A stretch of DNA of 64,000 bases, taken from positions 1-64,000 of the forward strand of contig NZ_VNIK02000014.1 of assembly GCF_007785775.2 (NCBI RefSeq), written 5' to 3'. Under the pieces are notes generated by a model. It was not told where the DNA came from. It ran no database searches and saw nothing but the letters and a program-made list of their open reading frames with translations. How positions within the stretch are numbered: the first letter of the stretch is position 1; the number at the start of each line of letters is the position of its first letter. This DNA comes from Flagellimonas hadalis. Its GTDB lineage: Bacteria; Bacteroidota; Bacteroidia; Flavobacteriales; Flavobacteriaceae. Both the position numbers and the translations under genes were made by a program. Shown here piece after piece: positions 41,469 through 48,881 of the stretch.

Positions 41469-43727
41469 TTAAAAAACAATGGTGGCCCCCAACAAAAAGT
41501 TGATTCCTGCCTGCGGATAATATCTGGCTTCCTCGATGGTGGTGACGGTTCCCGGATTGGAAAAATCATCATCGTAGGTGTAAAAATATCCGTTGGAAAC
41601 AATGTCGGCATCAAAGATGTTGTTCACCAGGCCAGACAGCACAATACTCTTAAAAAAGGAATTGGCATTGATGACATATTGCACATTGAAATCTGTCTGG
41701 GTATAACTGTCCAAAGTGGAATTTTCCGAATCGATGTTGCCCATATACTGCTTGCCCACAAACTTGGACAGCAGGGACAACTGTAGGTTTTGATTGGGCT
41801 GGAAAGTCAAAATATTGCCTGCCACAATCTTGGGGGAATAGGCGATATTCGTATTCCCCAAGTCCTGTAGTTCGCCATCCCTTTGGAAATAAAAGTCGAG
41901 GTTGCGATTGTCGCTAAGGGCGATGTTGGGCCTGAGCATGAACTTTTGTCCCAGTTTGATATTGGCATCCATTTCCAGACCCAGGCGATAACTGTCCCCC
42001 ACATTGGATCTAAGCGGCGCACCCACATCGTTGAGCTCCCCGGTAAGCACCAATTGGTCCTTGTACCGCATGTAGTACACGTTGGTGTTCAACTGGAAAT
42101 TGGGGGAAACATAGCGCCATCCCAACTCAAAATCGTTCAAGTGCTCCGGTTTTGGACTTCCACTTTCGTAATCGTTACGGTTGGGTTCCCTGCTGGCCCT
42201 GGCATAGGAAAGATAGAAATTGTTATTCCGGTCCAGGTCAAAAGTGACCCCGGCCTTGGGATTGAAAAAGTCAAAGGTATCATCGACCAGTCCGGTATCG
42301 TCCCCATTGGCCTCATAACCGACCCCTCGGTATTGCACATCGCCAAAAACAGACCATTTGCTGTTGAGCTGATAGTTAGCCTTGGCATACACATTAAGAT
42401 CGGTCTTGGTGGAGTTGTCGTCATAATATCGGTCCCGAATATCACTGTTGCTGGCAAAGCGTGCCCAAATGATCTCCCCGAAATGATCTCCTTTATACTC
42501 ATTATATCCTCCTCCCAAAATCAATCGGAGGTCATTCTTGGTATAAGTGGCCGAGAAGACGGTCCCGTAAAAATCATTTTCCAACCAACGCCTACGGATC
42601 AAATCTGTGGTGTTGACCTCTTCCCCATCCACAGTGATGGGCTCCAATCCATAATCGGCAAAATCGTCCTCATCGCGGTACTGTTCAAAAAAACCTCGCC
42701 CACGTGTATAGTGGAAGGCCAGATTGGTGCTCCACTCAGGACTCAAAGCCTCGCTCCAATGCAACTGAAAATGGTCCTGCTTGTAATTATCCTCTTCGTT
42801 GTCATGGAACTGCGTCTGCCCATTGGCATCGGTGTACTCACCAACAGGATTGAACGTTCGGTCTTCTTCCAACTGCTGGGCGGTGATCCCGTCCCAAGCT
42901 TGATAAGTGATCTCGTGCCCTCCAAAGAGCAAAGCTTTTACCAGGGTATTATCGTCCTTATAGACCCCTTGCAGGAAATAGGCATCCAGTTCCGAAGCGG
43001 CTCTGTCCACGTACCCATCGGAAGTGATGCGGGACAACCTTCCCGAAAATTCAAAATGATCGTTCAGGAGCCCGGTGCTGAACTTCACATTGTTCCGCAG
43101 CGTGCTGAAACTTCCCACCGAAGATGAAACTTTGGCATAGGCTTCCTCGGAAAAAGCATCGGTGAGCACGTTAAGGCTTGCCCCAAAGGCACCTGCCCCG
43201 TTGGTTGATGTCCCCACACCTCGTTGCAATTGAAGGCTTTGGGTGGAAGAGGCAAAATCGGGCATGTTCACCCAAAATGTACCCTGCGATTCGGCATCAT
43301 TGTAAGGCACCCCGTTGATGGTCACGTTTACCCGCGTGGCATCACTACCCCGAACGCGGATGCTGGTGTATCCCACCCCGGCCCCTGCATCGGAAGTGGT
43401 CACTACCGCAGGCATAAAATTCATCAGGATGGGCACATCCTGCCCCAAGTTCCTGGAGGCCATTTCCTCTTGGTCCAAGTTGGTAAAGGTGATGGGAAAT
43501 TCCTTGGTCACCCTAATGGCCTGTACCAAGACCTCATCCAGTACGACCTTTTTCCCTTCGAGGGAATCGGTTTCCTGTTCCTGTGCGCTCATGGTGGACG
43601 CCAGTACGGAAAGGGCCAATGTTGCAAATAAGGTTTTGATGTTGCTCCCGTGGTTCTTTTTCGGTCGCATCGGACCGCATGCGAACCCAGCGGTCATGGG
43701 CTTACTGTTTGAATAAAGCAGTTTCAT
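41469..43727 (-). CDS. TonB-dependent receptor, probably for thiamine
   Basis: 752 residues. After a signal region ending TMSAQ (about residue 48) there is a plug domain with the VLVQAIRVTKEFP TonB-box/plug start and SIRVRGSDATRVNVTINGVPYNDAES. A beta-barrel of about 580 residues follows and ends with an aromatic residue (TIVF). A TPP riboswitch on the same strand lies 97 nt upstream, so thiamine or a precursor is the likely ligand. Bacteroidota TPP-regulated TonB receptors of this type are established. The ATG at 43727 is used because it is enclosed in a hairpin at 43726-43747; an alternative Met at 43670 begins a more normal signal peptide. Confidence 0.9.
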   Translation of the reverse strand: MKLLYSNSKPMTAGFACGPMRPKKNHGSNIKTLFATLALSVLASTMSAQEQETDSLEGKKVVLDEVLVQAIRVTKEFPITFTNLDQEEMASRNLGQDVPILMNFMPAVVTTSDAGAGVGYTSIRVRGSDATRVNVTINGVPYNDAESQGTFWVNMPDFASSTQSLQLQRGVGTSTNGAGAFGASLNVLTDAFSEEAYAKVSSSVGSFSTLRNNVKFSTGLLNDHFEFSGRLSRITSDGYVDRAASELDAYFLQGVYKDDNTLVKALLFGGHEITYQAWDGITAQQLEEDRTFNPVGEYTDANGQTQFHDNEEDNYKQDHFQLHWSEALSPEWSTNLAFHYTRGRGFFEQYRDEDDFADYGLEPITVDGEEVNTTDLIRRRWLENDFYGTVFSATYTKNDLRLILGGGYNEYKGDHFGEIIWARFASNSDIRDRYYDDNSTKTDLNVYAKANYQLNSKWSVFGDVQYRGVGYEANGDDTGLVDDTFDFFNPKAGVTFDLDRNNNFYLSYARASREPNRNDYESGSPKPEHLNDFELGWRYVSPNFQLNTNVYYMRYKDQLVLTGELNDVGAPLRSNVGDSYRLGLEMDANIKLGQKFMLRPNIALSDNRNLDFYFQRDGELQDLGNTNIAYSPKIVAGNILTFQPNQNLQLSLLSKFVGKQYMGNIDSENSTLDSYTQTDFNVQYVINANSFFKSIVLSGLVNNIFDADIVSNGYFYTYDDDFSNPGTVTTIEEARYYPQAGINFLLGATIVF

Positions 43728-43747
43728 TCGTAAAAAATGTTACGAAT
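43726..43747 (-). promoter_or_regulatory. Hairpin at the start codon of the TonB receptor
   Basis: ATTCGTAA / TTACGAAT, an 8-bp perfect stem with a 6-nt loop, pairs the first two bases of the ATG at 43727. It could serve as the translational switch of the TPP riboswitch. Confidence 0.5.
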
Positions 43748-43823
43748 AAAAGGGGTCATTATTCTTGTTGATAAATGATTTTTGTTTCAAAAGAAACATA
43801 GAAATTCCAAGATGCGCCTTGCG

Positions 43824-43900
43824 CAATCCCTTGGCGGCATTACCCGCCCAGGTTCATTGGGTATAATCTCAGCCTTTTTGCAAAAGCACCCCTTTGAGAT
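43824..43900 (-). promoter_or_regulatory. TPP (THI-box) riboswitch
   Basis: On the minus strand all core blocks appear in order: GGGGTGC, GGCTGAGATTATACCC, TGAACCTGG, GGGTAATGCCG and AAGGGAT. These are the conserved loops of the TPP aptamer, with correct spacing. It is directed at the TonB receptor gene starting at 43727. A GCGC-AAG-GCGC hairpin (about 43813-43825) and the start-codon hairpin lie between aptamer and gene. The divergent kinase gene (44004) is not controlled by it. Confidence 0.93.
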
Positions 43901-44003
43901 AGGGCAAATGTAGGACGTGGGTATCACTTTTCATAGAAATCCATCAGGAAAATTTAACTTTTTCTAACAACCGTGACCCTTATGTCCCAGCGTATATAGA
44001 GAT

Positions 44004-46451
44004 ATGTACCCTAGATCTAAAAAGAGGTTTACATTCAAGATCATTTCCAGTTACGTGGCCCTTGGTATTTTGGCCGTGCTTGCCGCATTTTTTATCTATA
44101 ATGAGTTCAAGACCTTTGTTTCTGGCAAAAACAGCGAGGGCGATAGTGCCAAATTGTTACATACCAACAGATTGCTCTCCAATCTGTATGAAGCGGAAAA
44201 CCTTTCCAAATTGGCACTCAAGACCAAAAAACCGGATGACCTGAAAGCCTATGCGGTAAAAGTGGATTCCATCAACACTATTATCGATTCCCTTAAACCG
44301 CTTGTCAAAAATCCCAATTTCCTGATTCCCCAACTGGACAGTGTTCAGGCATTGTTGCAACAGAAGGTGTTCAACAGTGCGGAGCTGCGTAAATTGATGG
44401 TGGAGAACGAGAACAGTACTTCCTTCGATGCTGTGTTGGAAGCTTTCCACCGGATGGAGGTGGAGATGGGACGGATCACCCCTGAAAGCTTTGTCCCCAA
44501 TTTTCAACAATTGCCCCCATCGACCCAAAAATCCATCCGGGAATATGTGGCCCTTCTCAACAAAAACATTCCAAGTGCCAAAGGCAATGTGGATGCAAAC
44601 AACATCGACTCCATCCTGCAGGTGTCCCGATCCATCTTGAACAAGGCCATAACCGAAGCTGCGGCCAACGAGCGTTCCTTGATCCAAAAAGAATTCCAGA
44701 TCTATAGGACGGACCTTGAACTTTCGCAAAAGATGCGGAGCATTATAGCCGGGTTTGAACGTGAGATGGCCCAAAAGGTTCAACTGGACAATGCCAACCA
44801 AAGGCTTGCCATGCAAAGAACCACCCGTTTGGCAGGTGGGGCCTTATTGTTGGGGCTTTTGATCGTCATTTTCTTCACTTTCATGATTTCCAAGGATTAT
44901 TGGAAGGTGCAACGTTATCGGGAGCAACTGGAGGAAGAGAAAAAATATTCCGAATTTCTTCTGAAGAGCAGGGAGCAACTGATTTCCACAGTAAGCCACG
45001 ATCTGAGAACCCCTTTGAACACCATAAGCGGTTATTCCGAGCTGATGGAACACAGCGGATTGAGCGGCAAGCAACTGAACTATCTGAAAAATGTCAGGTC
45101 CGCTTCGGGGTATGTAGAAAACTTGGTGAACGATCTTTTGGACTATTCAAAATTGGAAGCGGGGAGAGTGAACCTCGAACGGGTGCCTTTCATCCTTTCC
45201 AACCTCATCAGGGAAACGTCGTTGCATTTTAGGGAAGTGAATTCCAAAAAGGAAGTGGAACTCCAATTGGAGATTGACGAAAATCTGGAAAAACCGATTG
45301 TGAGCGACCCGTTCCGCATACGGCAGATATTGACCAACCTTGTGGGCAATGCTTTTAAATTCACCCAAAAAGGCCATGTGAAAATAAGCGCCGTATTGGA
45401 GGATAAAAGAGATGAACAATGGGTCAGGATCAGGGTGAAGGATACCGGTATTGGCATAAAACCTGAAAAGCAACAGCTCATATTCCAAGAATTTGCCCAA
45501 GCCAACGAATCCACCGAAAAAAAATATGGCGGCTATGGGCTGGGACTGACCATTTCAAAAAAGCTGACCGAGCTCCTCAACGGAAGACTATATTTGGAAA
45601 GTGTTGAAAATGAAGGAAGTATATTTACAGTTCGGATTCCTGTGGCGTTTGGCGAAATGCCCATTGCGGAAGACCTCCCGCAAGAAAAAACACTTGAGGG
45701 ATTCCTTACCCTCTGTGCAATCGACGATGATACCAATATGCTGAAACTCTTGGAAGACATCTGTCAGGTCCATGCCATCGATATAAAGACCTATACCAAT
45801 TTCAAGGAAATTGAAGAAGTGGAGAGCATTTCATGTGATGTTGTACTGACCGATATACAGATGCCCGGAATCGATGGCTTTTCCGTCCTGAAAAGACTGC
45901 GGGAGTTGGGCTATGAAAATCCGGTGATCGCGATGACGGGACAACAAATCACGGACAAATCCGTCTACACTGGGGCAGGCTTTACCGATGTGCTTCAAAA
46001 GCCCTTTTCCAATACCTCGTTCTTGGATATTTTGGGCAAGGTGGGCCATTCAATCAACGGGACAGGGGCAACTACCACTTCCATTCCTGGTTCACAATCG
46101 ACACATTTCAGCGTCAACAATATAGCTCCATTTCTGGACAGCCCTCAGGCCGTGCTGGAAGTGTTGGAAGTGTTTTTGGAAAACACGGAAAAGAACATGG
46201 AACTGCTCTTTTCACACATTGGCAGCCATGATTTTTCAGAGATCCGAGCCATCTCGCATAAAATGTTGCCCATGTTCAGGCAGTTGGAGGTTCGCAAGGC
46301 CATCCCTTTATTGGAGGAACTGGAACATCTTTCCGATGATGCCAAAGGAAAAAAAGTTTTCGGGATATTGACAGAGCTTCAAAAAATAATCCATCAACTG
46401 AACGTTGCCATCAAGGATTATCTGTTCAAACTTCCAACTGATATTGATTGA
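44004..46451 (+). CDS. Hybrid sensor histidine kinase with REC and HPt domains
   Basis: 815 residues. Two membrane helices (about 15-32 and 274-295) flank a long helical periplasmic sensor. Then come HisKA (VSHDLRTPLNTISGY, His near residue 331), HATPase with NLVGNAFKFT and YGLGLTISKKL (to about 545), and a REC domain (CAIDDDTNML ... VVLTDIQMPG, phospho-Asp in LTDIQ). The C-terminal HPt domain has phospho-His in RAISHKMLPM. This is a complete internal phosphorelay that would pass phosphate to an external receiver. The likely partner is the sigma-54 regulator encoded convergently (26-bp overlap). Confidence 0.92.
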   Translation: MYPRSKKRFTFKIISSYVALGILAVLAAFFIYNEFKTFVSGKNSEGDSAKLLHTNRLLSNLYEAENLSKLALKTKKPDDLKAYAVKVDSINTIIDSLKPLVKNPNFLIPQLDSVQALLQQKVFNSAELRKLMVENENSTSFDAVLEAFHRMEVEMGRITPESFVPNFQQLPPSTQKSIREYVALLNKNIPSAKGNVDANNIDSILQVSRSILNKAITEAAANERSLIQKEFQIYRTDLELSQKMRSIIAGFEREMAQKVQLDNANQRLAMQRTTRLAGGALLLGLLIVIFFTFMISKDYWKVQRYREQLEEEKKYSEFLLKSREQLISTVSHDLRTPLNTISGYSELMEHSGLSGKQLNYLKNVRSASGYVENLVNDLLDYSKLEAGRVNLERVPFILSNLIRETSLHFREVNSKKEVELQLEIDENLEKPIVSDPFRIRQILTNLVGNAFKFTQKGHVKISAVLEDKRDEQWVRIRVKDTGIGIKPEKQQLIFQEFAQANESTEKKYGGYGLGLTISKKLTELLNGRLYLESVENEGSIFTVRIPVAFGEMPIAEDLPQEKTLEGFLTLCAIDDDTNMLKLLEDICQVHAIDIKTYTNFKEIEEVESISCDVVLTDIQMPGIDGFSVLKRLRELGYENPVIAMTGQQITDKSVYTGAGFTDVLQKPFSNTSFLDILGKVGHSINGTGATTTSIPGSQSTHFSVNNIAPFLDSPQAVLEVLEVFLENTEKNMELLFSHIGSHDFSEIRAISHKMLPMFRQLEVRKAIPLLEELEHLSDDAKGKKVFGILTELQKIIHQLNVAIKDYLFKLPTDID

Positions 46452-47766
46452 TCTTGTTGTATAGTGTCTTCCGGGTTATCTGAAGTAGTTTTGCCGCTTT
46501 GCTCTTGTTGAAATTGGTCTGTTTCAAAGCGTCCAAAATCCTTTCCTTTTCATATTCGGACTTGGAGAAGACAGGAGTGTTGCTGCTCTTGGTCCCATTG
46601 ACGATCTCTTCTGCAAGGGAACTGGACAGCACGGTATTGCCCCCGGTAAACAGAACGGCCCGCTTGATCATGTTCTTCATCTCCCTGAGGTTTCCTGGCC
46701 AAGGATAGTCCATCAAGAGCTGTTTGGCTTCCTCTGAAAATTCCAACACTTCTTTCTCCAAATCGGCATTGGCCCTATCCAAAAAATAATTGGCGAACAA
46801 AAGAATGTCTTCCCTTCTATCGCGCAATGACGGAACTTCGATGGAGAATTCGTTCAGCCGATGGTAAAGGTCTTCCCTAAAACTGCCTTCCTCAACGGCT
46901 TCCAGCAGGTTTTCGTTGGTAGCGGCAATAATCCGAAGATCCAACTGGATCTCTTTGGTACTGCCCACCCGTTTTATCTTGCGTTCCTGAATGGCCCTAA
47001 GCAGCTGCACTTGGTGTTCGTAGGACAGGTTGCCCACTTCATCCAAAAACAAGGTGCCGCCATTGGCCGCTTCAAAGTGCCCTTTTTTGTCTTCGATCGC
47101 CCCTGTGAAACTTCCCTTGACGTGGCCAAAAAACTCACTGGTGGCAATTTCCTTTGGAATGGCTCCGCAGTCCACCGCCACAAAGGGCTGCCCTTTTCTT
47201 TTACTGGCATTATGGATGGCATTGGCTGTGACTTCCTTGCCCGTACCACTTTCCCCTGTCAACAGGACCGACATATTGGTGGGTGCCACCAAATCTATGT
47301 ATTGTTGGAGTTTTTTTGACCTTTCGCTTTCCCCGACCAAGAAGCTGCCTTGCTCCTGCTTTTTGGGACTGGGTGCCGGTTTCTTAAGGGTTTCTTCCTT
47401 GGTATGCGCCACATTCAGGGCGTTGTTGATCACCGATAGGATTTCCTCAGGGGTAAAAGGTTTTGAAATATAGTCGAAAGCACCCTTTTTCATGGCATTG
47501 ACCGCGGTCTTTACCTCTGCATATCCCGTCATCAAAATGACCTGGGTGGTAGGCGATTCCTTTTTGACCTGGGGGAGCAACGTGACCCCGTTCCCTTTGG
47601 GAAGTCGTACGTCCGATAAAATAATATCGAAAGTGGAGGTGCTGAGTTGTTCTTCCGCTTCCTTGATGGAGTAGCTTATGAAAACGGCAAAACCGTGCTT
47701 TGTCAAAAACTTTTGCAGCATTTGACAGAAAGCCGTGTCGTCCTCAATGATCAAGATTTTGGGCAT
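46426..47766 (-). CDS. NtrC-type sigma-54-dependent response regulator
   Basis: 446 residues. The receiver domain (1-120) has IIEDDTAF and phospho-Asp in IILSDVRLPKG. The AAA+ domain (about 145-375) has Walker A GESGTGKE, the sigma-54 contact loop as GSFTGA (GAFTGA with Ala to Ser) and Walker B GGTLFLDEVGN; an arginine finger is expected in the FREDLYHRL region. The C-terminal Fis-type HTH (about 405-446) reads NFNKSKAAKLLQITRKTLYNKI. It activates sigma-54 promoters when phosphorylated. Candidate targets in the window are at 48254-48269 and 410-425. Confidence 0.95.
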   Translation of the reverse strand: MPKILIIEDDTAFCQMLQKFLTKHGFAVFISYSIKEAEEQLSTSTFDIILSDVRLPKGNGVTLLPQVKKESPTTQVILMTGYAEVKTAVNAMKKGAFDYISKPFTPEEILSVINNALNVAHTKEETLKKPAPSPKKQEQGSFLVGESERSKKLQQYIDLVAPTNMSVLLTGESGTGKEVTANAIHNASKRKGQPFVAVDCGAIPKEIATSEFFGHVKGSFTGAIEDKKGHFEAANGGTLFLDEVGNLSYEHQVQLLRAIQERKIKRVGSTKEIQLDLRIIAATNENLLEAVEEGSFREDLYHRLNEFSIEVPSLRDRREDILLFANYFLDRANADLEKEVLEFSEEAKQLLMDYPWPGNLREMKNMIKRAVLFTGGNTVLSSSLAEEIVNGTKSSNTPVFSKSEYEKERILDALKQTNFNKSKAAKLLQITRKTLYNKINQYQLEV

Positions 47767-47830
47767 ATCTCAGTTGTCTAAGATACAATACCACCGTTTG
47801 ATCACATGCTGGACTACCTATAAATTTATC

Positions 47831-47861
47831 ACAAAAAAGAAGGGACCGCTCTCGCGGCCCC
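47831..47861 (-). terminator. Terminator of the small secreted protein gene
   Basis: On the minus strand GGGGCCGC-GAGA-GCGGTCCC (two G-T pairs) is followed by TTCTTTTTT. It lies 46 nt after the stop at 47908 and directly after the 3'-end motif at 47865-47886. Confidence 0.85.
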
Positions 47862-47864
47862 TCA

Positions 47865-47886
47865 CTAATCAAACCAACTAACCTAA
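47865..47886 (-). repeat. 3'-end motif, copy 1
   Basis: A 22-nt sequence of the form CTAAYCAAAY-CAACYAACCTAA on the plus strand, placed directly before a terminator hairpin. Copy 2 at 48690-48711 differs at three positions, all C/T changes. Confidence 0.55.
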
Positions 47887-47907
47887 CGTGGTTTCGAAAA
47901 CTATGAT

Positions 47908-48210
47908 CTACATCTCAATCCAATTCCCTTCAGCATCGGCATATACTGATCCAGAAGTACCATCTTCAAGGGTAAGGTCCAACTTGTATTGGTCCTGGTC
48001 GTTTTTATATGCCTTGGCGACTTTGGCAGTGGGGTAATCCTTTGCCACAGCTGCTGTTACTGCTTCAGGGACATCAGAAACACTGATTTCTTCAAAGTCT
48101 TGCGCTACAACAACGGTTGTTTCGTCCATATTCAATTCTGGGGTTTCAACATTGGCCATAGCTGTAAGTCCTACAAATGATAGTGCGGTTGCAAAAATTA
48201 ATTTTTTCAT
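47908..48210 (-). CDS. Small secreted PepSY-like protein
   Basis: 100 residues. A signal peptide (about 1-19, TAMA) precedes an acidic linker (MDETTVVVAQDFEEIS). One PepSY-like/DUF2874-like domain follows: VPEAVTAAVAKDYPTAKVAKAYK, then YKLDLTLEDGTSGSVYADAEGNWIEM. Such proteins are small periplasmic or secreted products of unknown role. A sigma-54-like site at 48254-48269 precedes it and the sigma-54 activator gene lies directly downstream, which suggests it is a target of that system. It has its own terminator. Confidence 0.85.
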   Translation of the reverse strand: MKKLIFATALSFVGLTAMANVETPELNMDETTVVVAQDFEEISVSDVPEAVTAAVAKDYPTAKVAKAYKNDQDQYKLDLTLEDGTSGSVYADAEGNWIEM

Positions 48211-48253
48211 GGTATAAGATTTTAATGTTATTAATTAAACTTGCTTATCTATA

Positions 48254-48269
48254 TGAAAAACTGGTGCCA
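48254..48269 (-). promoter_or_regulatory. Near-consensus sigma-54 promoter
   Basis: On the minus strand TGGCAC-N5-TTTCA: the -24 element is perfect, but the -12 GC reads TC, the single core mismatch. The predicted start near 48242 leaves about 31 nt before the ATG at 48210. No TAnnTTTG box lies between, so this is the best promoter candidate for the gene. Confidence 0.4.
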
Positions 48270-48394
48270 ATTCTTGAAGTTATCTTGAATTTGAACTATG
48301 TTTCTGTTTATTAGGTAGTTATGTTTTGTGCTATTTTTGAAGTATTGTGTAAAACTGTGTAACAGGTGGGGCAAGATGTATAGTTTTTACACAA

Positions 48395-48418
48395 GAAAGG
48401 CTGCCGAAGCAGCCTTTC
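48395..48418 (-). terminator. Terminator behind the 41-residue membrane protein gene
   Basis: A perfect 10-bp stem GAAAGGCTGC / GCAGCCTTTC with a TTCG tetraloop on the minus strand and a T-rich continuation, 78 nt past the stop at 48496. Confidence 0.7.
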
Positions 48419-48495
48419 CATTGCGCCAAAATCATAATCCCAAGGAAAAAGACTATGAATGAGATTGGCTGAAATGGACAATACATGGTTAGTGT

Positions 48496-48621
48496 TTACA
48501 TAGCATCATCCTGGTTCTTTTCCTCATTGTTCCTTTTTCTGCTCTTCACATAGGAATATATAATGTACATGGCAATCCCGAGCGATACCAAGTTGAGGAA
48601 CAGTACTATTTTTAAAAACAT
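48496..48621 (-). CDS. 41-residue single-pass membrane protein
   Basis: An intact frame from ATG (48621) to TAA (48496). The first 24 residues are hydrophobic (FLKIVLFLNLVSLGIAMYII). A short basic stretch (VKSRKRNN) follows, then an acidic tail (EEKNQDDAM). This is a typical small membrane protein with the C-terminus in the cytoplasm. It is flanked on the same strand by a terminator hairpin upstream (48656-48686) and another downstream (48395-48418), which marks an independent transcript. The family is unknown. The 285 bases between it and the secreted protein gene hold that terminator and the sigma-54-like site. Confidence 0.6.
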   Translation of the reverse strand: MFLKIVLFLNLVSLGIAMYIIYSYVKSRKRNNEEKNQDDAM

Positions 48622-48655
48622 CTTTTTTCATTCACATTTACAGTTTCCGTACCAA

Positions 48656-48686
48656 GGTTAAAAGAAAGCCGTACAGAATGCACGGC
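48656..48686 (-). terminator. Terminator hairpin without an assigned gene
   Basis: On the minus strand GCCGTGCA-TTC-TGTACGGC (one G-T pair) is followed by TTTCTTTT. It is preceded by copy 2 of the 3'-end motif. No coding frame lies between it and the next terminator upstream (48824), so it may end a non-coding RNA or catch read-through. Confidence 0.6.
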
Positions 48687-48689
48687 CCT

Positions 48690-48711
48690 CTAACCAAATC
48701 AACCAACCTAA
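48690..48711 (-). repeat. 3'-end motif, copy 2
   Basis: Matches the 47865-47886 copy at 19 of 22 positions and again lies directly before a terminator stem that begins GGGCCG on the minus strand. Confidence 0.55.
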
Positions 48712-48823
48712 ATCCTTACAATCCAAAAGGACAGAGAATCATTTTACCTTGATAAGGATACTGTCATCCCAATAGGTCTTACACTTATTTTGACACCTTT
48801 TATCAGTACAGGTCACACGAATG

Positions 48824-48857
48824 GAAAAAAAAATCCGCCATCACTAGTGATGGCGGA
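48824..48857 (-). terminator. Terminator of the PPTase-pnuC-nadR-DUF4301 cluster
   Basis: A perfect 10-bp stem TCCGCCATCA / TGATGGCGGA with loop CTAG, followed by nine T on the minus strand. It lies 25 nt beyond the DUF4301 stop. Confidence 0.92.
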
Positions 48858-48881
48858 CATACTGTTCTGTTTATGTGTTGC

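Noticed and set aside
48721..48823. Small peptide between the two terminators
   Set aside because: Only frames of fewer than ten codons are open here on the minus strand, so no coding gene is called.
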